Positions 8,629 to 17,100 of a DNA stretch of 64,000 bases are shown piece by piece. Below the pieces are notes generated by a model, which was not told where the DNA came from, made no database searches, and saw only the letters and a list, made by a program, of their open reading frames with translations. The DNA comes from Pseudobacter sp. (GTDB taxonomy: Bacteria > Bacteroidota > Bacteroidia > Chitinophagales > Chitinophagaceae), in assembly GCA_017849455.1 (NCBI GenBank), contig JAFIGX010000024.1, positions 496,001-560,000 on the forward strand. The letters are read 5' to 3'. The stretch's first letter is position 1. Each line of letters opens with the position of its first letter. The position numbers and the translations under genes were made by a program.

Positions 8629-9888
8629 ATGAAAAAATATCTATTTACGCTGGTGCTGTTCCTGCTGGCAGCCGGCATTTCCAACGCACAACTAAAGGAC
8701 CTACTCAAAAGAAAAGCCGCCGAAGGCGCTCAGAAAGGCGCGGAGACAAGTACCGAAAAGGCTATCGATAAAGGGTTGGATAAACTTTTCAAAAAGAAAG
8801 ACAAGAACGATAAAACAGGTAAGCAGGACAATAACGCGGGCCAGCCCTCATCCAATTCATCCGGCGCCTCTATCAAAACCTACAGCAAATATGATTTTGT
8901 GCCCGGTGAAAAAATAATCGGCTTCGATGATTTCTCACAGGATGCAGTGGGCGATTTCCCCGGCAAATGGACTACCAATGCTTCCGGGGAGATCATGACG
9001 GTAGATAATAATCCCGGTAAATGGCTCAATATTTCAAAGCAGGGATTTTATCTGCCGCGGTTCATCAAAAGCCTCCCAGAAAATTTCACGCTCGAATATG
9101 ACCTGCTCTTCATCCCGCCTTCTTCTCCTGCCGGGCCCAATACGGCCGTGGTAGGTCTACAGGTCATCAACAGCCCTTCCTCCAAACCGGATTTCGACTA
9201 CAATTCCGACCGCAGCTATTTTGAGCTGGACCCCTACATGGGCAATGTGAACATTGCCGGTTATACGCGAACAGGTGAAAAAATATTGACGAACGAGTTC
9301 CATGTAAAAGGCTTGCAAAGACAAAACAGTTTCAATTATCATATAGCTGTATGCCGGCAGAAGACGAGGCTGCGGGTCTATCTCAATGAAACGAAAGTGG
9401 TGGATGCCCCTTCGTTATTGTCGCCCGATATCAAATACAACAATATCCGTTTTGCCACCTCGCTCAACAATGACGGCAGCACCTGGCTGATCAGCAATTT
9501 CAAATTCGCCTCCGGCCTGCCCGATACACGCAACAAACTGCTCAATGAAGGTAAATTCTCCACTACCGGTATATTGTTCAATGTAAACGCCAGCATCATC
9601 AGGGCGGAATCCTATGGTACGCTCAAAGAGATAGCAGGCGTGCTCAAAGAGAATGAGGGCATCCATCTGAAGATAACAGGGCATACGGACAGTGATGGCG
9701 ACAATGCCGCCAACCTCGAGCTGTCGAAGAAAAGGGCAGAGGCCGTGAAAACATTCCTGGTCAAAGAATTCTCGATCGATGAAAGCCGCCTCCAGACCGA
9801 CGGAAAAGGAGAGACCCAACCCATTGCCCCGAATACTACCGCGGAGGGCAAAGCGCAGAACAGGAGGGTAGAGTTCACAAAGATCTAA
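8629..9888 (+). CDS. OmpA-family outer-membrane-associated protein
   Basis: The protein has 419 residues and a signal peptide ending at about residue 20 (SNAQ). A Lys-rich, probably helical segment follows (about 22-70), then a beta-rich domain (about 95-300) that resembles a lectin-like jelly roll (YDLLFIPPSSPAGPN). The C-terminus (about 305-419) is an OmpA peptidoglycan-binding domain, with GILFNVNASII, ITGHTDSDGDN, LSKKRAEAVK and NRRVEFTKI. It probably sits in the periplasm or outer membrane and anchors to peptidoglycan; no beta-barrel is evident. The DUF4412-like gene follows after 13 bp and is probably co-transcribed. Confidence 0.9.
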   Translation: MKKYLFTLVLFLLAAGISNAQLKDLLKRKAAEGAQKGAETSTEKAIDKGLDKLFKKKDKNDKTGKQDNNAGQPSSNSSGASIKTYSKYDFVPGEKIIGFDDFSQDAVGDFPGKWTTNASGEIMTVDNNPGKWLNISKQGFYLPRFIKSLPENFTLEYDLLFIPPSSPAGPNTAVVGLQVINSPSSKPDFDYNSDRSYFELDPYMGNVNIAGYTRTGEKILTNEFHVKGLQRQNSFNYHIAVCRQKTRLRVYLNETKVVDAPSLLSPDIKYNNIRFATSLNNDGSTWLISNFKFASGLPDTRNKLLNEGKFSTTGILFNVNASIIRAESYGTLKEIAGVLKENEGIHLKITGHTDSDGDNAANLELSKKRAEAVKTFLVKEFSIDESRLQTDGKGETQPIAPNTTAEGKAQNRRVEFTKI

Positions 9889-9901
9889 ACCAACACCCTA
9901 A

Positions 9902-11152
9902 ATGAAGGTCATGAAAAATATTATTCTTCTTGTAGCCGGCTTGATGTTCATGAATGTATGTGCGCACGCGCAGCGCGGTTTTGCCCATCAGAAATTTACA
10001 GTAAGGATAATGAACAGCACTTTCTTCGATCTGCATGCCGACCCGTTGCCCGATGAAGGAGAAGGTTATTTCATGGTCTTCACGCCTACACTGAAAAAAG
10101 GTAAATCATTTTTATATGAATGTGAGAATCCCAATGCGCTGAAAGGAGTGGAAGGTCATCTCAAACTGAAAGCCAGCAATAATGAAGTGCCGGGCATCAT
10201 CGATATTTATTTCGATAATCCTGCCATTGGTTCCATGAAGTGGGACATAAAGGCCGACTGGCCGTACCGGGTGAGCCATGTCATTCCTTTTGCTGAAAAA
10301 AGAACGGTGAACCTCTGGATCGAGATCACTGCCGATACGGTGAACCACGGGCCTGCCGGTGGCGCTGCTAAAGTATCAGTGTCCAATTCTGCGCCGGGTG
10401 GTGATGAACTGATTCCCGAGATCATCCAGTTCGACTGGCTGGTACAACAACGAATGCCCAAAGATGAAGACGATGATGAGGGTGGGAAAGGGATGGCCTA
10501 TAAGAACGTTACGTACTATTTCACCACCAGTGGCGATTATGCCGGCATCAGGATGGATGAAAAGACCATGAGCTATATGGTCTATTCGAAAAAAGGGCAT
10601 ACCTGGATGATAGATGATAAAAAGAAAACCATTACGGTCATGAATATGCCTAAAGTAGTAGGAGGGGGAGCCCTGATGGCTAAAGAATTTGCAGAAGGGG
10701 TATCCGGAAAACCACTCCGGCGTGATAAGGACGATGAATCTTTTACGATCACCAAAACCGGGAAAACGAAAAATGTGCTGGGCTATACGGCAGAAGAGTT
10801 CCTGATGAAGAACAATAAAGTACTGACCACCTCTGGTACCAAAAAAACGGGTACCATTTCTTTCTGGTATGCCAAAGTCCCTTTCGACCCGGTAAAGATC
10901 TATACCATGGGAGTAGGCCGCCCGGCCGATCTCGGCAAGTTGCAGAACGATCCCCGGATGAAAAATAATATAACGGCCATCCCCGTCCTGAATAAGAACT
11001 TCCTCTGGGTGGAGACAGAGACCGGAGGAATGAAAGGGATGGAAACCACCGAGATCAGGAAGGTATTCACTACCATCCGCACAGCGGGATATACCGTGAA
11101 AGATCTCAGTAAGAAGGGACTGAAGGAGTTGATGCAGGATAACGATAAATAG
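9902..11152 (+). CDS. Exported DUF4412-like protein
   Basis: This 416-residue protein has a signal peptide (about 1-23, ending CAHAQ). The first half is beta-rich. Residues about 200-400 contain the pattern seen in Bacteroidota DUF4412 proteins: a short strand ending in YMVYSKKGHTWMIDDKKKTITVM, followed by a segment like FTITKTGKTKNVLGYTAEEF and a stretch with ISFWYAK. The function of that family is unknown; it resembles periplasmic lipoprotein-carrier-like folds. The start at 9902 is used, although a second ATG three codons on is equally possible. It lies directly downstream of the OmpA-type gene and 150 bp before the LacI-type regulator. Confidence 0.75.
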   Translation: MKVMKNIILLVAGLMFMNVCAHAQRGFAHQKFTVRIMNSTFFDLHADPLPDEGEGYFMVFTPTLKKGKSFLYECENPNALKGVEGHLKLKASNNEVPGIIDIYFDNPAIGSMKWDIKADWPYRVSHVIPFAEKRTVNLWIEITADTVNHGPAGGAAKVSVSNSAPGGDELIPEIIQFDWLVQQRMPKDEDDDEGGKGMAYKNVTYYFTTSGDYAGIRMDEKTMSYMVYSKKGHTWMIDDKKKTITVMNMPKVVGGGALMAKEFAEGVSGKPLRRDKDDESFTITKTGKTKNVLGYTAEEFLMKNNKVLTTSGTKKTGTISFWYAKVPFDPVKIYTMGVGRPADLGKLQNDPRMKNNITAIPVLNKNFLWVETETGGMKGMETTEIRKVFTTIRTAGYTVKDLSKKGLKELMQDNDK

Positions 11153-11242
11153 TGGTATTTTCCCTCCGTAAATAGATCCCCGGATCACAATGTCCTCCTT
11201 TTAGATCAGGTTTTGCTCACCTTGGAAAAGTATATTAAGCCA

Positions 11243-11280
11243 TTTTCAATTTCCATCATCGAAGGAATTGATTAGATTTG
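11243..11280 (+). promoter_or_regulatory. Candidate Bacteroidota promoter for the LacI-type gene
   Basis: TAGATTTG at 11273-11280 is an exact match to the -7 consensus TAnnTTTG. A weak -33-like TTTTC lies about 25 bp upstream. The start codon is 23 bp downstream of the -7 box, so the leader would be short. Confidence 0.45.
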
Positions 11281-11302
11281 GATAATATACCAGCGTGAGC
11301 AC

Positions 11303-12370
11303 ATGAAAAAGAACCAGGACAAAGCGGGGGTGAAGGAAATTGCCAGGCGAGCCAAAGTATCTATTGCAACGGTCGACCGGGTCATCCATAACCGATCTGG
11401 CGTATCAGCCAAAACCAAAGAAAAGATCAATGCCATTATTCGTGAAATGAATTATCAGCCCAATGTGCTGGCGCAAAGACTGGCGCTGGCTTCCAGGGGG
11501 CTTATCAGGCTGGCGGTATTGCTGCCCGTCATTTCGGAAGAAACGGAATTCTGGCAGGCCCCGCTCGATGGGGTGAACAAGGCAGAAGGGGAGATCAGGC
11601 AATATGGTATCCATATCGAGCGTTTTTTTTTCGATCAGAATGATCAGCAATCCTTCGCCCGTCAGGTAAAACGGATCGAGCAATACAAACCTGAAGGACT
11701 GATGTTCTCACCCACTTTTGCAGACGATTCCATACAGTTGATCAGGTTTTGCGAGCAGGAAGAGATCCCGTATGTATTGATCAACTCCGATATCCCCGGG
11801 TTCGACCGCCAGTGTTATATCGGGCCCGAACTCTTCCATAGCGGATACCTGGCTGCACAGCTTATTCATTATTGTATCGCTGACGATCAGAAAGTGTTAC
11901 TGGTCAATATTGCGCAGGAGATCGATAGTAACCATGCCATCCTCCGCAAGGAAGAGGGCTTTCGTCAATACTATAAGGACTATATTCCCAAAGGCGCCAT
12001 CCTTCCTTTCAATACTACTCAAACAGATTATGCCTCTGTGGCGCAAAAGCTGGAAAAGCTGATGCGGCAGGAAACAGGTATCGGGGCCATCTTCGTTACC
12101 AACTCGCGTGTATCGTTGGTGGCGAGCTGGCTCGAGAAGCAGGGAATGAAAGATATACTGCTGATCGGGTACGACTTCCTGAAAGACAATGTGGACTGGC
12201 TGAAAAAAGGGATGATCGATTTCCTGATCTGCGAGAAACCGCAGGAACAGGGCTACCGGGGTGTGATGACCCTGTTCCAGAACCTGGTATACTCGGCCAC
12301 CATTGAAAAAGAGTACCTCATGCCGATCGATATCATTACGAAAGAGAATTACCTGTTTTACAGGAATTAG
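11303..12370 (+). CDS. LacI-family transcription regulator
   Basis: The 355-residue regulator has an N-terminal LacI helix-turn-helix (about 9-56), with VKEIARRAKVSIATVDRVIH and the hinge region NYQPNVLAQRLA. A periplasmic-binding-protein-like sugar-sensing domain follows (about 65-340, beginning IRLAVLLPV). It lies directly upstream of, and in line with, the glycan operon that starts at 13067. Three near-identical operator-like sites (12629-12644, 12705-12720, 34133-34148) lie at the promoters of the two operons in this locus, and this protein is the only candidate DNA-binding partner nearby. None of the three sites lies at its own promoter, so simple autoregulation by this motif is not apparent. 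The inducer is presumably a breakdown product of the target glycan (inference). Confidence 0.92.
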   Translation: MKKNQDKAGVKEIARRAKVSIATVDRVIHNRSGVSAKTKEKINAIIREMNYQPNVLAQRLALASRGLIRLAVLLPVISEETEFWQAPLDGVNKAEGEIRQYGIHIERFFFDQNDQQSFARQVKRIEQYKPEGLMFSPTFADDSIQLIRFCEQEEIPYVLINSDIPGFDRQCYIGPELFHSGYLAAQLIHYCIADDQKVLLVNIAQEIDSNHAILRKEEGFRQYYKDYIPKGAILPFNTTQTDYASVAQKLEKLMRQETGIGAIFVTNSRVSLVASWLEKQGMKDILLIGYDFLKDNVDWLKKGMIDFLICEKPQEQGYRGVMTLFQNLVYSATIEKEYLMPIDIITKENYLFYRN

Positions 12371-12377
12371 TTTTTTA

Positions 12378-12553
12378 CCACAAAGGCACGAAGGCACAAA
12401 GGGAATGGGGGTTGGAGGTGGATGGGAGAAAAGGAGGTAAGGGCTGGTTTGGGAGGATAGAGAATGGTGCAGGGTGCTTTATATATTTTCACTCCTCTTA
12501 CAGGCTTTTCAACCCTCAACCCTTATTCCCTTTGTGCCTTCGTGCCTTTGTGG
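12378..12553. repeat. Element bounded by 29-bp perfect inverted repeats
   Basis: The left arm at 12378-12406 (CCACAAAGGCACGAAGG through GGGAAT) is exactly repeated in reverse complement at 12525-12553. The arms are separated by 118 bp of purine-rich, then pyrimidine-rich sequence with no open frame. The element begins 8 bp after the LacI-type stop codon and could fold into a large hairpin that ends that transcript. A third, single copy of the arm lies at 1978-2011, so it is a dispersed repeat and not merely a local terminator. No transposase or target-site duplication is seen. Confidence 0.7.
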
Positions 12554-12600
12554 CCCTAATACCTTCCTCCCATAAAAACCCTTAGCCCCTCAAAAAAAAA

Positions 12601-12644
12601 TTTGGCAGGAGTGAAAAATTTCCTAAGTTCGTGTACGTACCCGA
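12601..12644 (+). promoter_or_regulatory. Promoter and operator of the glycan operon
   Basis: TTTG at 12601-12604, then exactly 19 bp, then TAAGTTCG at 12624-12631 fits the Bacteroidota promoter pattern TTTG-N19-TAnnTTTG with one mismatch. The operator-like sequence TCGTGTACGTACCCGA (12629-12644), an imperfect palindrome around GTACGTAC, overlaps the end of the -7 box and the expected start of transcription. A protein bound here would block initiation. The same arrangement, base for base from the -7 box through the operator, occurs on the other strand at 34133-34176. Confidence 0.7.
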
Positions 12645-12704
12645 ACGATTGCTGTAAACGGTTACGAAAATTATGTATCCCATAATTTTTTTTATTGGCA
12701 TAGA

Positions 12705-12720
12705 CCGGGTACGTACACGA
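12705..12720 (-). promoter_or_regulatory. Second operator copy, opposite orientation
   Basis: CCGGGTACGTACACGA is the reverse complement of the first operator with one mismatch. Its centre lies 76 bp from that of the first site, about seven helical turns. No promoter box accompanies it, so it may be an auxiliary site for looping or cooperative binding. Confidence 0.6.
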
Positions 12721-13066
12721 TAGGTGTTTTAGCGTTTATTGTAACAATAGTTCCTAACCCCTGACCCTGAACCTTTATTCCTGTTGATCCCACTGCCGGC
12801 CGGTAACTCTATAAGCTGTCAGTGACCCAACCAAGCTCTTTCCCAGGAACGAAAGTTCCAACCGACATGTCGTATGCGAATACCGTGCGGCATGTACCAT
12901 ATTCCGGAATGGTTGTTCAAACGGCATCGATCCGTGCAGGACTGTACACAGTAGTTTTATTCGGCTCCGTACCCCATGGGTGGTCAAGGCTTTTGAAGGG
13001 GGCGGTATCATAACGTAGAGGATCGTACGAAAACCGTTTGGGCAACCCTTCCTTAACAATCAATTA
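12721..13066 (+). other. Long untranslated leader of the glycan operon
   Basis: If transcription starts near 12638, the mRNA has a leader of about 430 nt before the first gene. I see no known riboswitch in it. A small open frame (12822-13013) has no features of a real gene. The stretch ATTGTAACAAT at about 12739-12749 is a short palindrome. Confidence 0.4.
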
Positions 13067-14014
13067 GTGGATGTTTCAATAGGAATCATGAATAGGACCC
13101 GTTACTCAGACCAACTGACCTGCGCATATCTGTACCCTATTTCCAAATATGGCTATCCGCCTGATCCCAAACAGACCATGTCCTATATCGATGAGATGTG
13201 CAAGCTTGGATTTGCTTCGATAGAACTGGAAGGGATCGGCTTTTCGAATATTGAATACCTGTTCACGCAAAGGCAGGCCATCGCCAGCCATGTGGGGGAA
13301 TCGGGTTGTAATGTGCCTGTGTATTGTGTAGTGCTTCCTCAACTGGGCTCGGCCGATGCCGCCAGGAGGTTGCAAAGCCTGGAGTTTTTTGAAATGGGCT
13401 GCGAAACGGCAAAGGCCCTCGGTGCAAAAGGTGTATTGGATAATGGACCACTGGTGCCCCTTGAATACCCCGATAACCTGCCCATCATGCGGCATTATTC
13501 GGAAAATGCTGCTGCATCGTCCGGGTTGCCGCGGGGGTTCGACTGGGATAGCTATTGGGACGACCTGGTCACCACCTTTCGAAAAGCCTGCCAGATCGCG
13601 GAGAAGTATGGCCTTTCATACCACCTGCATCCCTGCGAAGGCAGCCTTATCACAGGAACCGATTCCTTCTTGAATTTTTCAAACGCTGTCAATTACCATA
13701 ACCTGCTCTTCAACCTGGACACTGCCAACCAGTTCTACAGGAAAGACAACCTGATCCTGAGCGTTATCCGGCTCGCTGAAAAAGTGAACTATATCCATAT
13801 TTCCGATAACTCCGGTAGCAGGGTAGAACACCTGGCGCCGGGTGATGGACAGATACAGTGGACAGGATTTTTCGAAGCACTTCAACTCACCGGCTTCAAA
13901 GGCCATCTGGCCATCGATGTCGGCGGAGCAGAAACAGGCATCACTCATCTGGAAGAAGCATACACGCGCTCCGCTGCGTGGCTGCAGGATAAGATCGATC
14001 ATTATCTGTCATAA
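13067..14014 (+). CDS. Sugar isomerase/epimerase-like TIM-barrel protein
   Basis: The 315-residue protein looks like the xylose-isomerase-like TIM-barrel family (AP endonuclease 2 superfamily) that includes IolE/IolI and sugar epimerases. Typical pieces are the N-terminal strand with YPISKYGYP, IELEGIGF, the metal-ligand-bearing strand YHLHPCEGS, FNLDTAN, VNYIHISDNSG, and the final GHLAIDVGGAE. Conserved His, Asp and Glu in these strands could bind a divalent metal. It has no signal peptide and is thus cytoplasmic. It is the first gene of the operon and presumably interconverts a sugar or sugar acid released from the glycan. An in-frame ATG at 13088 is an alternative start, with AGGA just upstream. 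Confidence 0.8.
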   Translation: MDVSIGIMNRTRYSDQLTCAYLYPISKYGYPPDPKQTMSYIDEMCKLGFASIELEGIGFSNIEYLFTQRQAIASHVGESGCNVPVYCVVLPQLGSADAARRLQSLEFFEMGCETAKALGAKGVLDNGPLVPLEYPDNLPIMRHYSENAAASSGLPRGFDWDSYWDDLVTTFRKACQIAEKYGLSYHLHPCEGSLITGTDSFLNFSNAVNYHNLLFNLDTANQFYRKDNLILSVIRLAEKVNYIHISDNSGSRVEHLAPGDGQIQWTGFFEALQLTGFKGHLAIDVGGAETGITHLEEAYTRSAAWLQDKIDHYLS

Positions 14015-14059
14015 CCAAACTACTATCAATAAGCCATTTTTCTCAGGTTTCGGTGAACA

Positions 14060-14081
14060 GGGGCCGGCCCCCGCCGGCCCC
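14060..14081 (+). promoter_or_regulatory. Strong GC hairpin between first and second operon genes
   Basis: GGGGCCGGC (14060-14068) and GCCGGCCCC (14073-14081) form a perfect 9-bp GC stem with a CCCC loop. No U-tract follows, so this is not a classical terminator. It lies in the 140-bp gap between the isomerase and GH28-GH20 genes and could set relative expression by partial termination, mRNA processing or stabilisation. Confidence 0.6.
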
Positions 14082-14154
14082 ATCTTTCAACCAAACATTA
14101 TCCTGGCCTCATCCTTGGTTGTTTTGATTTTCTCCATTAATATTATATACGCTG

Positions 14155-17100
14155 ATGCATTGTGCTAGAACCTGGAAGTTTGTTTTGTCGCTGTTGATCA
14201 CCCTGGTCACCGCCCACCTCTCTTATACGCAGGTATATGACGTTACCCGTTTTGGCGCAAAAGGAGATGGAATGCACGACAATACCACCTCCATCCAGGC
14301 TGCGATCGATAGCTGCGCGATCACCGGCGGTACTGTCTTTGTCCCCTCCGGACAATTCCTTACCGGCACCCTTTACCTCAAGTCGAATATTATTCTGCAT
14401 ATTTCAGGCGGCGCCACTCTAATGGCGCATACTGATCTCCGTAAGTACCCCTATCTTGACCCAGGTATCCATTTCTACGGCGAGCTATGGGCACGCCAGA
14501 GCCTGCTCTTTGCGAGGAATGCCAAAAATATTACGGTGGAAGGGCAGGGGACCATCGACGGACAGGGAGCTCTGTTCCCCGTCACCACCGATAAAAAGCC
14601 TGACCGTTATAAGAACAGGCCCTACCTGCTCTGGTTCGCCGGTTGCAGCAATATCACCGTGCGCGACCTGCAGTTGAATAACTCCGCATTCTGGATGCAG
14701 CATTACCTGGGCTGTGAATACGTGAATATCACAGGTCTGAAGATCTGGAACCATTCCAACCGCAATAATGATATGATGGACCTCGACGGCTGCAAGTATG
14801 TTACCGTCAGCAATATCACCGGTGATTCGGACGATGATGGCATCACTATCAAAAGCACTTCTCCACTGGTTTCTGAACATATCACCATCACCAACAGTAT
14901 CCTCAGCAGTCATTGCAATGCCCTCAAATTCGGCACCGAATCTACCGGCGGTTTCAGGAATATCACGATCTCCAATGTGGTGATCAAGCCATCACGGCAG
15001 CTCACCACCATTTATGGCAAGCCTGCCGGCCTCTGTGGCGTGGCGCTGGAGATGGTAGATGGTGGCATCATGGAAAATGTGAGCATCGGCAACCTCGTGA
15101 TCGAAGGGCCCCAGGTGCCGCTTTTCATCAGGCTGGGCGCCCGCGCCCGCAGGTATATGGATGCTGCGCCGGAACCATCGAAGGGCGTGTTGCGGAATAT
15201 CAATATCTCCGATATCGTGGCAACCGGTGTTTCGGATATCGGATGTGCGTTGACAGGCATCCCGCAGTCGCCCATTGAAAATATCACCATACAGAATATC
15301 CAGCTCGAAACCAGCGGTGGCGGCGAGCCCGGAGAGATGAATAAAGAAATTGAAGAGAAAGAAAAAGAATATCCTGAATCTGCCATGTTCGGCCGGCTGC
15401 CTGCTTACGGCTTCTATATCCGCCATGCCAAAGGGGTCAGATTATCGAATATCACTATGCGTTATAGAGGACAGGAAGGCCGGCCGGGAATCGTGGTCGA
15501 TGATACGAAAGGATTCACATTCACCGGGCTCGACCTCCTGACTTCAGCTTCCACCAAAGCTGCTGTCCATACCAGGCAGAGCAGCGATGGTGCTGTGATC
15601 AATAACCATCATCCATATCCTGCAGGCAGTTTTGTGTTGAAGGATAACGGATCGAAGAACATAACTGTTACGAATAATGTTTTTTTGACCAAACCGGAAC
15701 TCCCTGTTCTGCCTGCGCCGCAACATGTCAGTATCTCTTCCAAACCGGTACGTTTTCCTTCTCATCTGCAATGGACAGGGCAGGGGCTCGACGCCGGAAC
15801 TTTGCAAAGGCTGCAACAACACTGGAATGATTTCAGGCAGGGTATGTCGCCAAAAATGGCTGCAGGAGCTGCTTCCCGCGCTCAATTGGTACTCGCCGGC
15901 ACACCGTCGGCCAATGCCATGATCGAGAAACTGGCCCCGGGCTGGTTGGGTAAGATCAGGAAGGAAGGATATATATTACTGGTGGATGCCAATCGCCGTA
16001 TCATTGCAGCCAATACCGAAACCGGTCTCTTTTATGGCATGCAGACCTTACGGCAACTGACACGCGCGGGATATGATAAAGAGGTGATGATCGCCGACTG
16101 GCCCTCTTTCGAACATAGGGTGATGTATGATGATATCAGTCGCGGCCCCATCTCCACCATGAGCTATATCAAACAACAGATAGAACGGCTGGCAGAGCTC
16201 AAATTCAACTATCTCTCTTTTTATATCGAGCATGTGGTGCAACCTGTTTCCTATCCCGATTTTGCGCCACCTGATGGAAAGCTCACCATTGCACAGATCA
16301 GAGAGCTCTCGGAATATGCGGCCCGGTTTCATATCCAACTCCTGGGAAGCTTCCAGTCGTTCGGACATTTCGAAAAGATACTGGCCCTGCCCCAATACAA
16401 ATCGATGGCAGCTACCTCTTCGATGGTATTGCCGCAAGACCCTTCCACCAAAAAATTCCTGGCCAGCGTGATCGGTGAATTGTGTGATGCTTTTTCGGCG
16501 CCTTTCTTCAATGTCAACTGCGATGAAACCTTCGATCTGGGCAAGGGCCGCTCGAAGCCTTATGTTGACAGCATGGGCGTTGCGGCCTTCTACGCCGATC
16601 ATTTGAAGTTCCTGTATGATGTGGTAAAGCAGCATGGAAAACGGGTGATGGTATGGGGTGATATCGCCCTGCAGCATGAGGAAGTGCTCGACATGCTCCC
16701 CAAAGATATTATCTGGCTCACCTGGGAATATGGTAACCCGCCTTCCTTCGATCCCTGGATCCAACCCTTCAGGAAAAGAGGGCTCGAATTCATGGTTTGC
16801 CCCGGCATCCTCAATTCATACCGCTTGTTTCCCGATCTGTCGATGGCTGCTGCCAATATCAATGGTTTCACGAAAGCAGCTAAAGAGAACGGAGCGATGG
16901 GTGTGTATACGACCGTGTGGGACGATGGCGGCGCCAGCTTCTTTTCCGGCGACTGGTACGGGGTCTATAAAGCAGCCGATAAAAGCTGGAACGTGGAAGC
17001 GCCCATCGATCATAGCTTCCAGTGGCGCTATACATTGAATGCCTATGGTGTGAAAGACCTGAATTATGTGCGGGCCATCCAGCAGTTGATGCAAATACGC

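Noticed and set aside
10376..11188. Long antisense frame opposite the DUF4412-like gene
   Set aside because: It mirrors the real gene, has low-complexity aromatic/His-rich composition and no recognisable motif.
12822..13013. Small open frame in the glycan operon leader
   Set aside because: No domain, signal or family resemblance, and codon use unlike the neighbours; it overlaps another meaningless frame on the opposite strand.
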